Assembly: GCA_039105265.1 (NCBI GenBank)
Contig: JAPFFF010000062.1
Location: 372,001 to 436,000 of the forward strand
Direction: 5' to 3'
DNA length: 64,000 bases
From: Tritrichomonas musculus
Taxonomy: Eukaryota > Parabasalia > Tritrichomonadida > Tritrichomonadidae
Below the pieces are notes generated by a model. That model was not told the DNA's origin, did no database searches, and saw only the letters and a list, made by a program, of their open reading frames with translations. The position numbers and the translations under genes are program-made. The stretch's first letter is position 1, and each line of letters opens with the position of its first letter. This document shows, one piece after another, positions 40,800 to 49,787 of the stretch.

Positions 40800-43700
40800 A
40801 TTTAACTGTTCTATTAAATTGTGGTAAATTAATTTGTTGAAATGATTTATTTTTTCTAAAGCAATTACATCCATCTAATAAGTTAAATCTAATCTCTTCG
40901 CCATTATATAATCTTTCATATAACTCTTCAACAGTAATATTTAATCGCTTACATTTGTTTAAGATGCATTGCTTAGGTATGCCTTTTAATCTAATATGAT
41001 AGCCTTCATTACCAACTTCATCAACTAATATATCTAAATAACTTTTTTTACCCAAAGCGATTAATTTTCGTGAGCACACATTGCCAACTGCTCCATCAAA
41101 TGAATCAAAATCATTATGAAATTGTGTCATTCTCTCACCTATAAGTTCTTGACCATATTTTCGCTTAAATATGTCAGCGATACGTTTAACATCATCTTCC
41201 ATTACATGAATGCTATCGGTATCTTGATAAAATATATTTATTCCATTTTGTTCAGCAGTTGATATAACTTTATTCATTAAATGCTTACTCCAACTTAAAA
41301 CAGATGCTCCAAATTGTGGTAAGTTAAAATGGTTATCAATTGGTTTAATTATTTTCACATAAACATTATTTATACTATCGTTCTCAGTTGCTTCAGTTAT
41401 GAAATTATAATTACGTAAAATATATTTATAAATCTTATCTTTGCTTATGCATTTTGTTTCAGTAGGCATTGCTTTTAAAATAGATTTGCCGTATATGCTA
41501 TTAAGTAATAGTTTTATTGTTGATTGCAATGGGTTCTTTTCTTTTTTATATTTCAATCTTAGATTAAATAGCTTGGTAATGAAAGAGTTGATTTTATTAT
41601 TAAATCCTTCATTGAAATAATAGCCTCGAATCAGTTCATAATCAAATTCATAAAACTCCATTAAATCTTTAAATGCTACCTTGTCAATATAGAAATTATT
41701 AACAGGTTTGTTATTAAATATCTTGCTTCCATTTTCATTTTTAACAAACACTTGACCGAATTTATATTCATAATCACTTTTACATTTTATATTGGTTATA
41801 TTAATTTCGGCGAAGAATGTGTCATAACGTAATAAGTCTTCAGTAGTTGCATTAGCTGGGATTATTTTAGGTTTGCCTTTAGGTACGCCATCCATAACAC
41901 TCATCGCTGACGGATATAAGCTAACAGCATCAAAATCTTGTATTCTGCCTTCTATATATTGTTTTTTATTATTAGCTGTCATTGTTCTACCACCACTTAC
42001 ACAACGTTGAATAAAATTTTGTGGCTTACCACTTAATTCATAACATCTGTCAAAGCATCCATACATTTTAGCAAACTGATATCCAATCGAAGATATTGAA
42101 ATAAAATTATGAACACAACCCATTTTTGTTTTAGTTTTTTCAAACACTTCAATTAAATCACTATTAAACTTTTCCATACCTTTCATTAGCACTATACAAT
42201 CCTTTTTACAATAGAATTTAGCATACTGCATAATGTCGATGCAAGGCAAGGACTTTGTCCCCAGATCCAAAGGATCTTTCGCGGAACTGTGTTCTTCAAT
42301 TTTTAAATTACTATATGCATTAGCTATTTTTGCATTCTCTATTAACTGTTTCCAATCATTCGTTATATCTTTCAATGGTTTATTATCTATATTTTCTGCG
42401 TAATATTGCAATTGGAATTCTAAGGCTGAAACCATACCTCGATTAATATTATGTTCAGTATATAATTTATATGCCATGACCTCTTTATGAACGTTTAAGT
42501 TAAACATATTGGCAAATGAACGTAATGGAGCTTGTATTATTGAATAGCTATCGCGAAAAGTTAATGTTTTGACCTCTCTTTTACTAATTGGTCTTCTCAT
42601 TTCTATTTGTAAAATGGTGCTCTCTCGTTTAAGAATTTTTGTTTTCCATCCAGGAGCGTTTAAGAAAAAGCACCCATCATATTGTAGGTTATGAAAATAA
42701 GTTAATGAACCATTATCTAAAAAATTTAAAAACTCATCAGCAATATTTTCACCTGTAAATGATACACAATGTATTTTTTCGTATGTTCTCCAAACAGTGC
42801 AATTTAGATAAGTTTTATGTGGAGATACATTAACATTTGTTTCAAAATCACTATAATATATTTTGGTCCAAAATTTATCTTTTAAAGCCTCATTCTTTAC
42901 AATTTTGCAACAGGTATTTTCATCATAATCTAAATCATCGTAGTCGTTGATATTGTTAGTGAATTCTGTAGTTGATAAAATGTTTAGCTCACATAATTTA
43001 ATTTCTCTAAATAAGCCTAACTCAAACATCTTTCTAAATATAATCATTGGACTCGTTCCGTTTTTTGCGTATTTTGGATAGCGTCCTCTATCTAAACCAC
43101 ATATTAGCTTTCTTGTTTCAATAGGTATAGTAGAGAATTTAGAATCTAATTCTTCGTGATGTGTTAAATAAAATGTGGTTGTTGGTATATTTTTATAAAG
43201 CATGTAATGGTTTTTAAACAATAGTAGCTCAACAGTTCTATCAAAATTTTTAGCCCATGGTTTCTTTCTTGTATCTATTTTAATTTGTTGTGTAATGTTA
43301 TCCTTTTCATAAATGCGTTTTATTACAAAATGGCAATTAAATATTTTGGCGACCTCATATATCTTATCACTTGGTACGCTTCTCGTTTTAACAATATAAC
43401 GTAAATTATTAATTTCAGTTTCATCGAAAACACCCGATTTAATGCATGCATAAACAAAACAGTTATCTTTATAATTTGTTTTATCGACAGAGTTATAGAT
43501 TTGGAAATCCGTTAAGTCAATGTTGCTTAAATTAATATATGGAAAGAAGCTACCATTTGGTCGTTCTCGAAAATCTTCATCAATTTCTATCTCCTCTTTA
43601 TATATTTTATTTGTTTCGGCATCATGCTTATTAACAGTGAATTTTGTTTTTTTATTTACTTTATCTCTATTTATAAATAACAGCTCATAACGAATAGGTA

Positions 43701-44385
43701 TAAATGTACCAGTATATGATGGGTCATCATCGCTTGAGTATGTTGTTAATTCAATGGTTCCTGCTATATGACCTATTGTATAATCAATTTCATGTTTATC
43801 GCTTAGAGTGAAGTATTTATGCGTATCATTGATTGAATGAGCTTTAATAATAGGTCTATCTCTGCTAGATAATTTATAACATTGTCGCAACGTTTCACAA
43901 AAAGCCAATCGTTTATCTTCATCATCTCCAATAACTATTTCAAAACTAAATCTATTATTGACATTGTTCATAAACTCTTTCATATATTTTTGGAAATTAG
44001 ATTTATCACTAACTTCTTTTATTCTTTTTTCATATTGTTTTCTAGCTTCTGTTTTCGTAGTAGTATATAAATCAGTAGGTAGATTGAATAAAGACCTTTC
44101 ATTAAGCGCTGATTCTTTGATTGATTGCTTATATTGTTTTCGTTGCTGTTTATGTTGTTGCTTATTAATTTTGTCATGACTTAATTTATTGAACAATTCA
44201 TTATCGGCGTGTTTAAAAGCATTAATATAATCAATTGTTCTTGCCCCGCGTTTGTTAATATTCATTGCTGTAAGCCTATTGTTTAATTGTGTTCTTAATT
44301 CACTTAATGATGCCTTTCTGTTAGTGAAACCTGGTAGAGATAATATATCTCGTTTGGTTAATTTACTTAATAATTTTGCATCCAT
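40789..44385 (-). CDS. protein-primed DNA polymerase B (element B)
   Basis: 1198 residues. Exonuclease motifs are at about 513 (YYSDFETNV), 563 (FHNLQYDGCFF) and 729 (YCKKDCIVL). Motif A is at about 820 (FDAVSLYPSAM), B at about 965 (LLLNSIYGK) and C at about 1055 (IFYQDTDSIHV). All catalytic aspartates are present. The first 60 residues (SKLTKRDILSLPGF) are shared with the coiled-coil protein at 52452-53717. Residues about 300-400 (DNCFVYACIKSG ... LLLFKNHYMLY) match in layout the Cys/His module of polymerase A. There is no HNH domain inside, but a separate HNH gene lies 51 bp upstream. A double-hairpin element is embedded in frame at 42250-42277, in a variable loop just before exonuclease motif III. 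Confidence 0.95.
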   Translation of the reverse strand: MDAKLLSKLTKRDILSLPGFTNRKASLSELRTQLNNRLTAMNINKRGARTIDYINAFKHADNELFNKLSHDKINKQQHKQQRKQYKQSIKESALNERSLFNLPTDLYTTTKTEARKQYEKRIKEVSDKSNFQKYMKEFMNNVNNRFSFEIVIGDDEDKRLAFCETLRQCYKLSSRDRPIIKAHSINDTHKYFTLSDKHEIDYTIGHIAGTIELTTYSSDDDPSYTGTFIPIRYELLFINRDKVNKKTKFTVNKHDAETNKIYKEEIEIDEDFRERPNGSFFPYINLSNIDLTDFQIYNSVDKTNYKDNCFVYACIKSGVFDETEINNLRYIVKTRSVPSDKIYEVAKIFNCHFVIKRIYEKDNITQQIKIDTRKKPWAKNFDRTVELLLFKNHYMLYKNIPTTTFYLTHHEELDSKFSTIPIETRKLICGLDRGRYPKYAKNGTSPMIIFRKMFELGLFREIKLCELNILSTTEFTNNINDYDDLDYDENTCCKIVKNEALKDKFWTKIYYSDFETNVNVSPHKTYLNCTVWRTYEKIHCVSFTGENIADEFLNFLDNGSLTYFHNLQYDGCFFLNAPGWKTKILKRESTILQIEMRRPISKREVKTLTFRDSYSIIQAPLRSFANMFNLNVHKEVMAYKLYTEHNINRGMVSALEFQLQYYAENIDNKPLKDITNDWKQLIENAKIANAYSNLKIEEHSSAKDPLDLGTKSLPCIDIMQYAKFYCKKDCIVLMKGMEKFNSDLIEVFEKTKTKMGCVHNFISISSIGYQFAKMYGCFDRCYELSGKPQNFIQRCVSGGRTMTANNKKQYIEGRIQDFDAVSLYPSAMSVMDGVPKGKPKIIPANATTEDLLRYDTFFAEINITNIKCKSDYEYKFGQVFVKNENGSKIFNNKPVNNFYIDKVAFKDLMEFYEFDYELIRGYYFNEGFNNKINSFITKLFNLRLKYKKEKNPLQSTIKLLLNSIYGKSILKAMPTETKCISKDKIYKYILRNYNFITEATENDSINNVYVKIIKPIDNHFNLPQFGASVLSWSKHLMNKVISTAEQNGINIFYQDTDSIHVMEDDVKRIADIFKRKYGQELIGERMTQFHNDFDSFDGAVGNVCSRKLIALGKKSYLDILVDEVGNEGYHIRLKGIPKQCILNKCKRLNITVEELYERLYNGEEIRFNLLDGCNCFRKNKSFQQINLPQFNRTVKFTS
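42250..42277. repeat. double-hairpin element in the polymerase coding region
   Basis: GGAC-TTT-GTCC (42250-42260) is followed after two bases by AGATCC-AAA-GGATCT (42263-42277). It encodes part of DPLDLGTKSLP, which is in frame. Confidence 0.75.
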
Positions 44386-44436
44386 TTATATTAAAATAAA
44401 AATATAAAATCTTTCCAAATAAATTATCTCGTTGTA

Positions 44437-45198
44437 TTAAATAAGGTCATATAATTTTTTGAATACACTTATAGTTAATGTCGTTTTTTTATTATTAACA
44501 TCACGTACATTAACAAATTTGTATCCCCTCTTAGTTTCATTTATATATAATTTGTTATACTCTATTCCGTTATAGAAATAAAATACATTATCATAGTAAT
44601 AATAGTTCTCTAACTGATGATCACCATATTTATCTATAACAATGGCTTCATCTGGTATATTTTTAACAGGATCGTCTCTTTTAGTAGAAGACCTATTTAA
44701 CATATTCTCTTGTTGAGATACCCAACGTAAATTTGATACATTATAATTAGCTCTATTTCGGTCAATATGATCAACAATTGGTTTATTTTTTCTGTCATTA
44801 TTTCTAATAAACTGTTTTGCTACAATGATATGTTTTTGCTTGCATTGTCCATTTAAAGCGATTTGCACATAACCAGATTTTGTATTGATGCTTTCTCTAA
44901 TAATTTTATCATTACTTATTTTTTTAATAGGATAAGGATAACAGTTATAAATTTTATAATCATTTTCATAACCTTTTAATGGTAGCCATTCAGCATCATC
45001 TTCATTATCTGCAACTGGGCTAATTTCATCATCATCTTCTTCTTCTTCATTAGTTTTTAATTCATTTGAAAGTTTATCTACCTCTTGCTGTAATAATTCG
45101 TTTTGTTTCTTGTACTCATTAATGGTTTCTTGTTGTTGTTTAATTTCTGCTCTTAATTCGTTGATAGTTTGTTTGAGACGCTCAATTTCAAATGCCAT
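44437..45198 (-). CDS. HNH endonuclease with NUMOD4-like domain and N-terminal coiled coil
   Basis: 253 residues. Residues 1-60 form a coiled coil (IKQQQETINEYKKQNELLQQ), followed by an acidic stretch. Residues about 80-115 (EWLPLKGYENDYKIYNC) fit the NUMOD4 DNA-recognition motif of homing endonucleases. Residues about 130-180 are the HNH nuclease (KHIIVAKQFI ... PIVDHIDRNRANYNVSNLRWV), with His and Asn/Asp metal ligands in place. Free-standing HNH genes next to polymerase genes often behave as selfish homing genes. This one lies between the polymerase and the conserved noncoding block that, in element A, directly precedes the polymerase, so it may be an insertion. It has the same leader motif (TTTTTTATCGC) as other genes of B. 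Confidence 0.9.
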   Translation of the reverse strand: MAFEIERLKQTINELRAEIKQQQETINEYKKQNELLQQEVDKLSNELKTNEEEEDDDEISPVADNEDDAEWLPLKGYENDYKIYNCYPYPIKKISNDKIIRESINTKSGYVQIALNGQCKQKHIIVAKQFIRNNDRKNKPIVDHIDRNRANYNVSNLRWVSQQENMLNRSSTKRDDPVKNIPDEAIVIDKYGDHQLENYYYYDNVFYFYNGIEYNKLYINETKRGYKFVNVRDVNNKKTTLTISVFKKLYDLI

Positions 45199-45664
45199 TT
45201 TATATTGCGATAAAAAATTTAAAAAATAAAAACTCGTTTATTTTTCATAGCAATAAAATATTTATTATGACTTGTGATATGAAATAATGTTTTAAAATAC
45301 ATCGCAATAAAACTTGCTCAATATAGAAGCTAACCGCGAACAAATATATTTTTATAAAACAATACAAGAGGCCGAACACAATGATACTACTTTATCCTGC
45401 TTTTCTCAAAATTTTTATGATCCGCAATAATATAACAACCATCACTCAACGCACTCCAACAAAACAACACTAATATTTATCGGGCTTGCATGCACATTAA
45501 TACTAAATAACCTATAACGCGAGATTTAATACTTATGCTAATCGGTTTATATTAGATCAAATTATTATGCACTGATGCTAAATATGGCTTTATATATTGA
45601 TTTCAACCGAGCACGTTATTTTCAAAATCTGCGAATTCATAAATGCAAGATTGAATACCCTCAC

Positions 45665-45715
45665 AATTATAAAATTTTTATAAAATTTTTTTAGAGAACG
45701 TTTATTTATAAAATT
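45665..45715 (-). promoter_or_regulatory. conserved noncoding block (element B copy)
   Basis: On the minus strand it carries ATAAATAAACGTTCTC (45694-45709) between AAAAAATTTT and TTTTATAAAA, as at 24991-25045 in element A. It keeps the same orientation relative to the polymerase. Confidence 0.55.
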
Positions 45716-45955
45716 TTTTGTTGTCTGCGGAATCTGCGGACGGTTATTATTTAATTCAATGTTCTGCAGCGGTTAGCAGATTCTAATTTATATATAACGG
45801 TTATTTGTGGAATCTGCGGACGGTTATTAAAATTAATTCGTTATTTGCGGAATCTGCGGACGGTTATTTGCGGAATCTGCGGACGGTTATTAAAATTAAT
45901 TCGTTATTTGCGGAATCTGCGGACGGTTATTTGCGGAATCTGCGGACGGTTGATA
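45715..45955. repeat. tandem repeat array GCGGAATCTGCGGACGG
   Basis: At least seven copies of a GC-richer 17-22-bp unit. Some are back to back at 23 bp and some are separated by an AATTAATTC linker. Confidence 0.85.
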
Positions 45956-46259
45956 ACAATTTAATAAATATCTTTCTCTTTCAAACGCTACACCTAGACA
46001 AAAATAATATAATATAAATCACCAACAAACCCCGATTAATATATGCTTACTCACGACAACCAACCTTACAGATGATATTTCATATTATCACCAAATCCAA
46101 AAAAGTTAAGCATATTAAGAAATGGCGGTATATGTAATTAGGCTTCTTACACTGATTTATAATATACTATTTGTTTTTATAAAACTATCGTATTGAGCTA
46201 CTTTTAATATGATACATTTTAATATATAATTTTATATCACATGTCATAAAATTTTAAAA

Positions 46260-46493
46260 TTAATTATAAATGTTTTCGCAAAGCATCCTTATATCATCTG
46301 TTGATATATTTTCATCCATGCAAATTATTCTAAAACCTCCTAAATGCATCTCATCGATAATTATTTTATCAAGATTATTTAATTTGCTTTGTTTAGCATT
46401 TTGTTTAAGCCTTCTCATTTGAGCCGATAGTACTGAATCAGCTTTTTCAATGATTTCACTTAATGGAACCATATTTTGTATTTGTTTTCGCAT
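46260..46493 (-). CDS. small protein of unknown function (element B)
   Basis: 77 residues, helical, with a central Arg/Lys-rich segment (QMRRLKQNAKQSKLNNLDK) and a C-terminal part HLGGFRIICMDENISTDD. The frame starts with ATG after the leader TTTTTTATTTTTATATAA, the same type as its neighbours. That leader is the main reason to believe it is a gene. No family recognised. Confidence 0.5.
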   Translation of the reverse strand: MRKQIQNMVPLSEIIEKADSVLSAQMRRLKQNAKQSKLNNLDKIIIDEMHLGGFRIICMDENISTDDIRMLCENIYN

Positions 46494-46643
46494 TTATATA
46501 AAAATAAAAAAAAATATATTATCTTGTAGCAAGTTATTTTTGGTCTGGTAGAATTCCCCCAGACCCATTTTCTAAAAATTCTTGGTCAGTGCAATTTTGC
46601 ATAAACCGCAATTCTTCAATAATTTCATTTATATTATTATATG

Positions 46644-47041
46644 GTATCAAGTATCAAGTATCAGGTGCTAGTGAATGATTTTTCAAACAAAACTTTTTAT
46701 AATGGGAGTAAGTTTTATTTTTCGATGTGGATTTGTTATCATTTTGTTAAAGTATCAAGTATCAGGTATCAGGTGCTAGTGAATGGATTTTGAAACAAAA
46801 CTTTTTCTAATGAGAGTAAGTTTTATTTTTTCGATGTGGATTTGTTATCATTTTGTTAAAGTATCAGGTATCAGGTATCAGGTGCTAGTGAATGAATTCA
46901 GGAAAAATAATTTTTATAATGGGAGTAAGTTTTATTTTTCGATGTGGATTTGTTATCATTTTGTTAAAGTATCAGGTATCAAGTATCAGGTGCTAGTGAA
47001 TGAATTCAGGAAAAATAATTTTTATAATGGGAGTAAGTTTT
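46644..47041. repeat. 108-bp tandem array, about four units
   Basis: Units contain short TATCAGGTATCAG runs, then GGTGCTAGTGAATG at 46664, 46772, 46881 and 46989, then an A/T segment and GATGTGGATTTGTTATC. An inverted array of the same unit lies at 48350-48540, on the other side of the 409-residue gene. Confidence 0.9.
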
Positions 47042-48271
47042 TTATTTAAGCGTATATTTATACATGCCAACCAGCTTATTATTAACCTTCTTTCTCTTAT
47101 ATTCAATTCCATCAATATTTTTTAATAATTTTCCAATGTCTCTATTTGTAATTGTTTCGCCAACAATACTTTCGTATAATGTTATTAATTCTGTTATTGA
47201 TGTGTATTCTGTGGGAAGTGATTTTATAAATTGTTGTATTTTATTTGATTTGGGTATTAATTCGTTTAGTTTAGTATTTAATATCTCATGATTAATATAT
47301 TTATCTAAAATTCCATCTAGTATTGTTTTAAATTCATCAAAATATTCTTTAAATAATTTATCGAACTCGCCTTCTTCTTTGAATTGGTTATTTATTAATT
47401 TTACAAGACAGCTTGCTACAGCATTCGCCTCTTTTATATTAGATATATTACTGCTTATAACCATGCATTTTTCCAAAATAGACTCAAATGGCTCGATAAA
47501 GTTTTTGGACCAATAATTATATATATCAGTATATATTTTATTAATAATACTGTTTATTGATTCTTTATCAAAATTGCATGAACTGAAATAAGTGTTTGAC
47601 AATAATTTTAATTGTGAAATGAATTTATTTAATGGCTTTATATCTAAATGCCTTTTAATATAATCAGTCATACTTTTCGCATATTTAGAGCATGAATCAT
47701 TTAATATTTCATTAATGATTTCGTTTAAATCAGTCATGTATCCATCAAATAAATCATTAATTTTTTTAGTAATATATTCATTTGGTTTATTATATTTCAA
47801 TTCTATTAATGGTTTCATGTCATTTATTTTTTGATTGACTTTAGTTATAAATTCTTTTTCTTTAATGGCTTGATTTATTACTCTATTTAAACCTTTATAT
47901 TGTTCAATTTTATCACATAAACTAAGTTTATTATCATTTATTTCTTTTTCTTCGTTATGTAATTGCTTTTCTTTATTCTCTATTTCTAATGAATCCTCAG
48001 CAACACTAAATAATAAATGATATAATTCGTTTTTGATTTCGGTTAATTTATTATTGCATTGACTAAGTTGATAATTTAATTCATTAATATTTATGTTATC
48101 TATTTGCTCTTTATACTCGTTTATGATTTCATCATATTCTTCAATAGATTTATAAAGACCAAAATATGATTTACCATTTTGAGAGTATGTTTTCTGGCGT
48201 ATATTATTTAATTCGTTGTTAATGTTTCGCTTGCGCTCGGCAACTTTGTTGCTTTCGATTTGACTTATCAT
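47042..48271 (-). CDS. coiled-coil protein with winged-helix-like C-terminus (element B)
   Basis: 409 residues, nearly all helical. The N-terminal 150 residues are strongly coiled-coil and rich in Asn, Lys and Glu (EIENKEKQLHNEEKEINDNK). The C-terminal 60 residues (SITELITLYESIVGETITNR and IGKLLKNIDGIEYKRKKVN) have the look of the winged-helix DNA-binding ends of viral replication or transcription proteins, which is inference. It is flanked on both sides by the 108-bp repeat in opposite orientation, as if it were a cassette. The leader motif TTTTTTTATCGCAATATAAA is almost identical to that of the HNH gene. Confidence 0.65.
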   Translation of the reverse strand: MISQIESNKVAERKRNINNELNNIRQKTYSQNGKSYFGLYKSIEEYDEIINEYKEQIDNININELNYQLSQCNNKLTEIKNELYHLLFSVAEDSLEIENKEKQLHNEEKEINDNKLSLCDKIEQYKGLNRVINQAIKEKEFITKVNQKINDMKPLIELKYNKPNEYITKKINDLFDGYMTDLNEIINEILNDSCSKYAKSMTDYIKRHLDIKPLNKFISQLKLLSNTYFSSCNFDKESINSIINKIYTDIYNYWSKNFIEPFESILEKCMVISSNISNIKEANAVASCLVKLINNQFKEEGEFDKLFKEYFDEFKTILDGILDKYINHEILNTKLNELIPKSNKIQQFIKSLPTEYTSITELITLYESIVGETITNRDIGKLLKNIDGIEYKRKKVNNKLVGMYKYTLK

Positions 48272-48349
48272 TTTATATTGCGATAAAAAAATTAAAAAAA
48301 TAAAAAAACTAGATTAATTTTTGTAGTGCATTTAAATTAAAAATAAAAC

Positions 48350-48540
48350 TAACTCTCATTAGAAAAAGTTTTGTTTTAAAAATCATTCACTAGCACCTGA
48401 TACCTGATACCTGATACTTTGAATATAGTCATATTTAACCACATCGAAAGAAAAATAAAACTAACTCTCATTAGAAAAAGTTTTGTTTGAAAATTCATTC
48501 ACTAGCACCTGATACCTGATACCTGATACTTTGACCAAAA
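48350..48540. repeat. inverted tandem array matching 46644-47041
   Basis: Two units with the reverse complement of GGTGCTA at 48391 and 48503 (112 bp apart), each with three CTGATACCTGATACC-type steps. The orientation is opposite to the array on the other side of the gene. Confidence 0.9.
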
Positions 48541-48559
48541 AATAATATATATACATAAT

Positions 48560-48838
48560 TTATTCACTCAATTTTTCATCAACTATTTTACGTAATGATT
48601 CTAATTCTTGTTTTTTTCTTAATCTATATTCTCTCTGTTGTTGTCTTCTGGCTTCTTTACGTTCCTCATCAGTTATATATTTGCTTTTTCGACCGCGATT
48701 AGTTTTTTTAGGAATGGATTCTTTTGCTGTTGGTGTTTCTGCGATTGATTTCAAATTATCGCTTGATTTTGATTTAGACAATTTTTTAATTATAGGTGTT
48801 GGTTTAAATTCAGTAAGATTTAGCGTATTTTCACTCAT
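48560..48838 (-). CDS. small basic DNA-binding-like protein (element B)
   Basis: 92 residues. The middle has an AT-hook-like RGRKSKY, followed by a strongly basic helix (DEERKEARRQQQREYRLRKK) and a short leucine-spaced tail. Similar basic segments with YxDEERKEARR occur in small proteins of large DNA viruses. A role in DNA binding or compaction is plausible but not shown. It starts with ATG after TTTTTTTATCAATTAATAA, the shared start motif. The frame is short but its composition is clearly non-random. Confidence 0.6.
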   Translation of the reverse strand: MSENTLNLTEFKPTPIIKKLSKSKSSDNLKSIAETPTAKESIPKKTNRGRKSKYITDEERKEARRQQQREYRLRKKQELESLRKIVDEKLSE

Positions 48839-48886
48839 TTATTAATTGATAAAAAAATTAAATTAAAATAGTTTTAACAATATTTT

Positions 48887-49354
48887 TTAAAACATATCAT
48901 CCCTTAAATCGCTGTTATCAAATTCAACTTTGAATTGGTCTCTTATATGATCTATATTATGTTGGTTTTCGCATTCTACAACGTGCGATGGATAGTATTG
49001 TGTGTCTAAATAAGTTTTCTGCTCAAATTCAATTACGAGTAGATACATTTTATTTAATGATGTTTTACTGTTTAGTTCAAATTTATTATTAAATGTAATG
49101 ATTATAGAATCACCGAATAAACTATTAATTTTATTGTAATTGAGATAAATATTACTACGTTTATTAGATGCCTCTAATGTTATAAATAAAGGTTTTGAGC
49201 ATATTTTATTAAATTTGTTTTTAAATGCTGCATCACCTTCAAAATAACAAACTGCTCTAATAAATTTATTATCGGGGTATTTGTCTTTAATGAAGTTAAT
49301 AAATCTGGTTGTGGAATAGAAGTTATTAGTTTCAGTAGAGTTTTCAGCTGTCAT
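48887..49354 (-). CDS. unknown protein, 155 residues (element B)
   Basis: Mixed alpha/beta protein without known motifs. Its C-terminal part (YYPSHVVECENQHNIDHIRD) resembles that of the 156-residue protein of element A at 61791-62261 (FYHECVVKECENQNKLNEFI). Both are of equal length, so they may be distant homologues. The N-terminal halves do not align by eye. The leader is TTTTTTATCGCCTCATAA, close to that of the HNH and 409-residue genes, which suggests co-expression. Function unknown. Confidence 0.6.
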   Translation of the reverse strand: MTAENSTETNNFYSTTRFINFIKDKYPDNKFIRAVCYFEGDAAFKNKFNKICSKPLFITLEASNKRSNIYLNYNKINSLFGDSIIITFNNKFELNSKTSLNKMYLLVIEFEQKTYLDTQYYPSHVVECENQHNIDHIRDQFKVEFDNSDLRDDMF

Positions 49355-49412
49355 TTATGAGGCGATAAAAAAAAAAAATTTAAAAAGAGTTTAATTTAAT
49401 AACTTGATAAAA

Positions 49413-49751
49413 ATGTTAGTGGAATACATTTATTTAATTCGTGAAAGAGAATTTGCATATTCTAATCAGCCTGTATATAAACTAGGTTGAACAAATAAAA
49501 TAGCTACTAGAATGAATTCTTATCCAAAAGATAGCGAAGTATATTTAGTTGAAGCAGTAAATGATTCAGTATATGTTGAAAAAGAATTAATTAACATATT
49601 CGAAGAAATCTATGAAAGAGCTACTACGAAAGACGGTTCAGCATTTATTGGTAATGAATACTTTTTTGGCAATGTGAATGAAATGATTTATATAATAAGA
49701 ACATATATATCCAATCATTGCCCAAAGGCTCTTCAAGCCCGGGGTCATTGA
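49413..49751 (+). pseudogene. T5orf172/GIY-YIG-like gene with in-frame TGA
   Basis: From the ATG at 49413 the frame reads VEYIYLIREREFAYSN ... VYKLG, meets TGA at 49488-49490, and goes on in the same frame as TNK ... MNSYPKDSEVYLVEA ... GNEYFFGNVNEMIYII. That is the ordered pattern of the T5orf172 (GIY-YIG-related) domain of large DNA viruses. The stop falls after KLG, where the family carries a basic residue, so a single substitution explains it. The remaining 79-codon frame from 49512 has an ATG but lacks the GIY-like core. The last ten codons and the stop come from a double-hairpin element. It is one of only two plus-strand genes in element B. Confidence 0.75.
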
Positions 49752-49754
49752 CCC
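49727..49754. repeat. double-hairpin element at the 3' end of the T5orf172-like gene
   Basis: GGCT-CTTCA-AGCC (49727-49739) is followed by GGGTC-ATT-GACCC (49742-49754). The TGA stop of the gene lies in the second hairpin. Confidence 0.75.
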
Positions 49755-49787
49755 AAAACTATAAAAATAAATACATTATAAAACAAA

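Larger units (their letters stand above)
45199..46259. other. noncoding region with tandem repeats and conserved block
   Basis: About 1 kb without a gene. It holds the block related to the one before polymerase A (45665-45715, core at 45694-45709, antisense). At about 45715-45955 it holds an array of GCGGAATCTGCGGACGGTTATT units in 23-bp and longer steps. Frames read through the array are artefacts. Confidence 0.7.

Noticed and set aside
45805-46017. Short frame in the GCGGAATCTGCGGACGG array
   Set aside because: Pure repeat translation.
46644-47049. Plus-strand frame through the 108-bp repeats
   Set aside because: It is a translation of the tandem array and overlaps the 3' end of a better-supported gene.
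46644-48540. CRISPR-like array
   Set aside because: Units repeat over their whole length without unique spacers, and the host is eukaryotic.
49413-49751. TGA as a sense codon
   Set aside because: No other long gene in the window needs TGA readthrough, so a point mutation is simpler.
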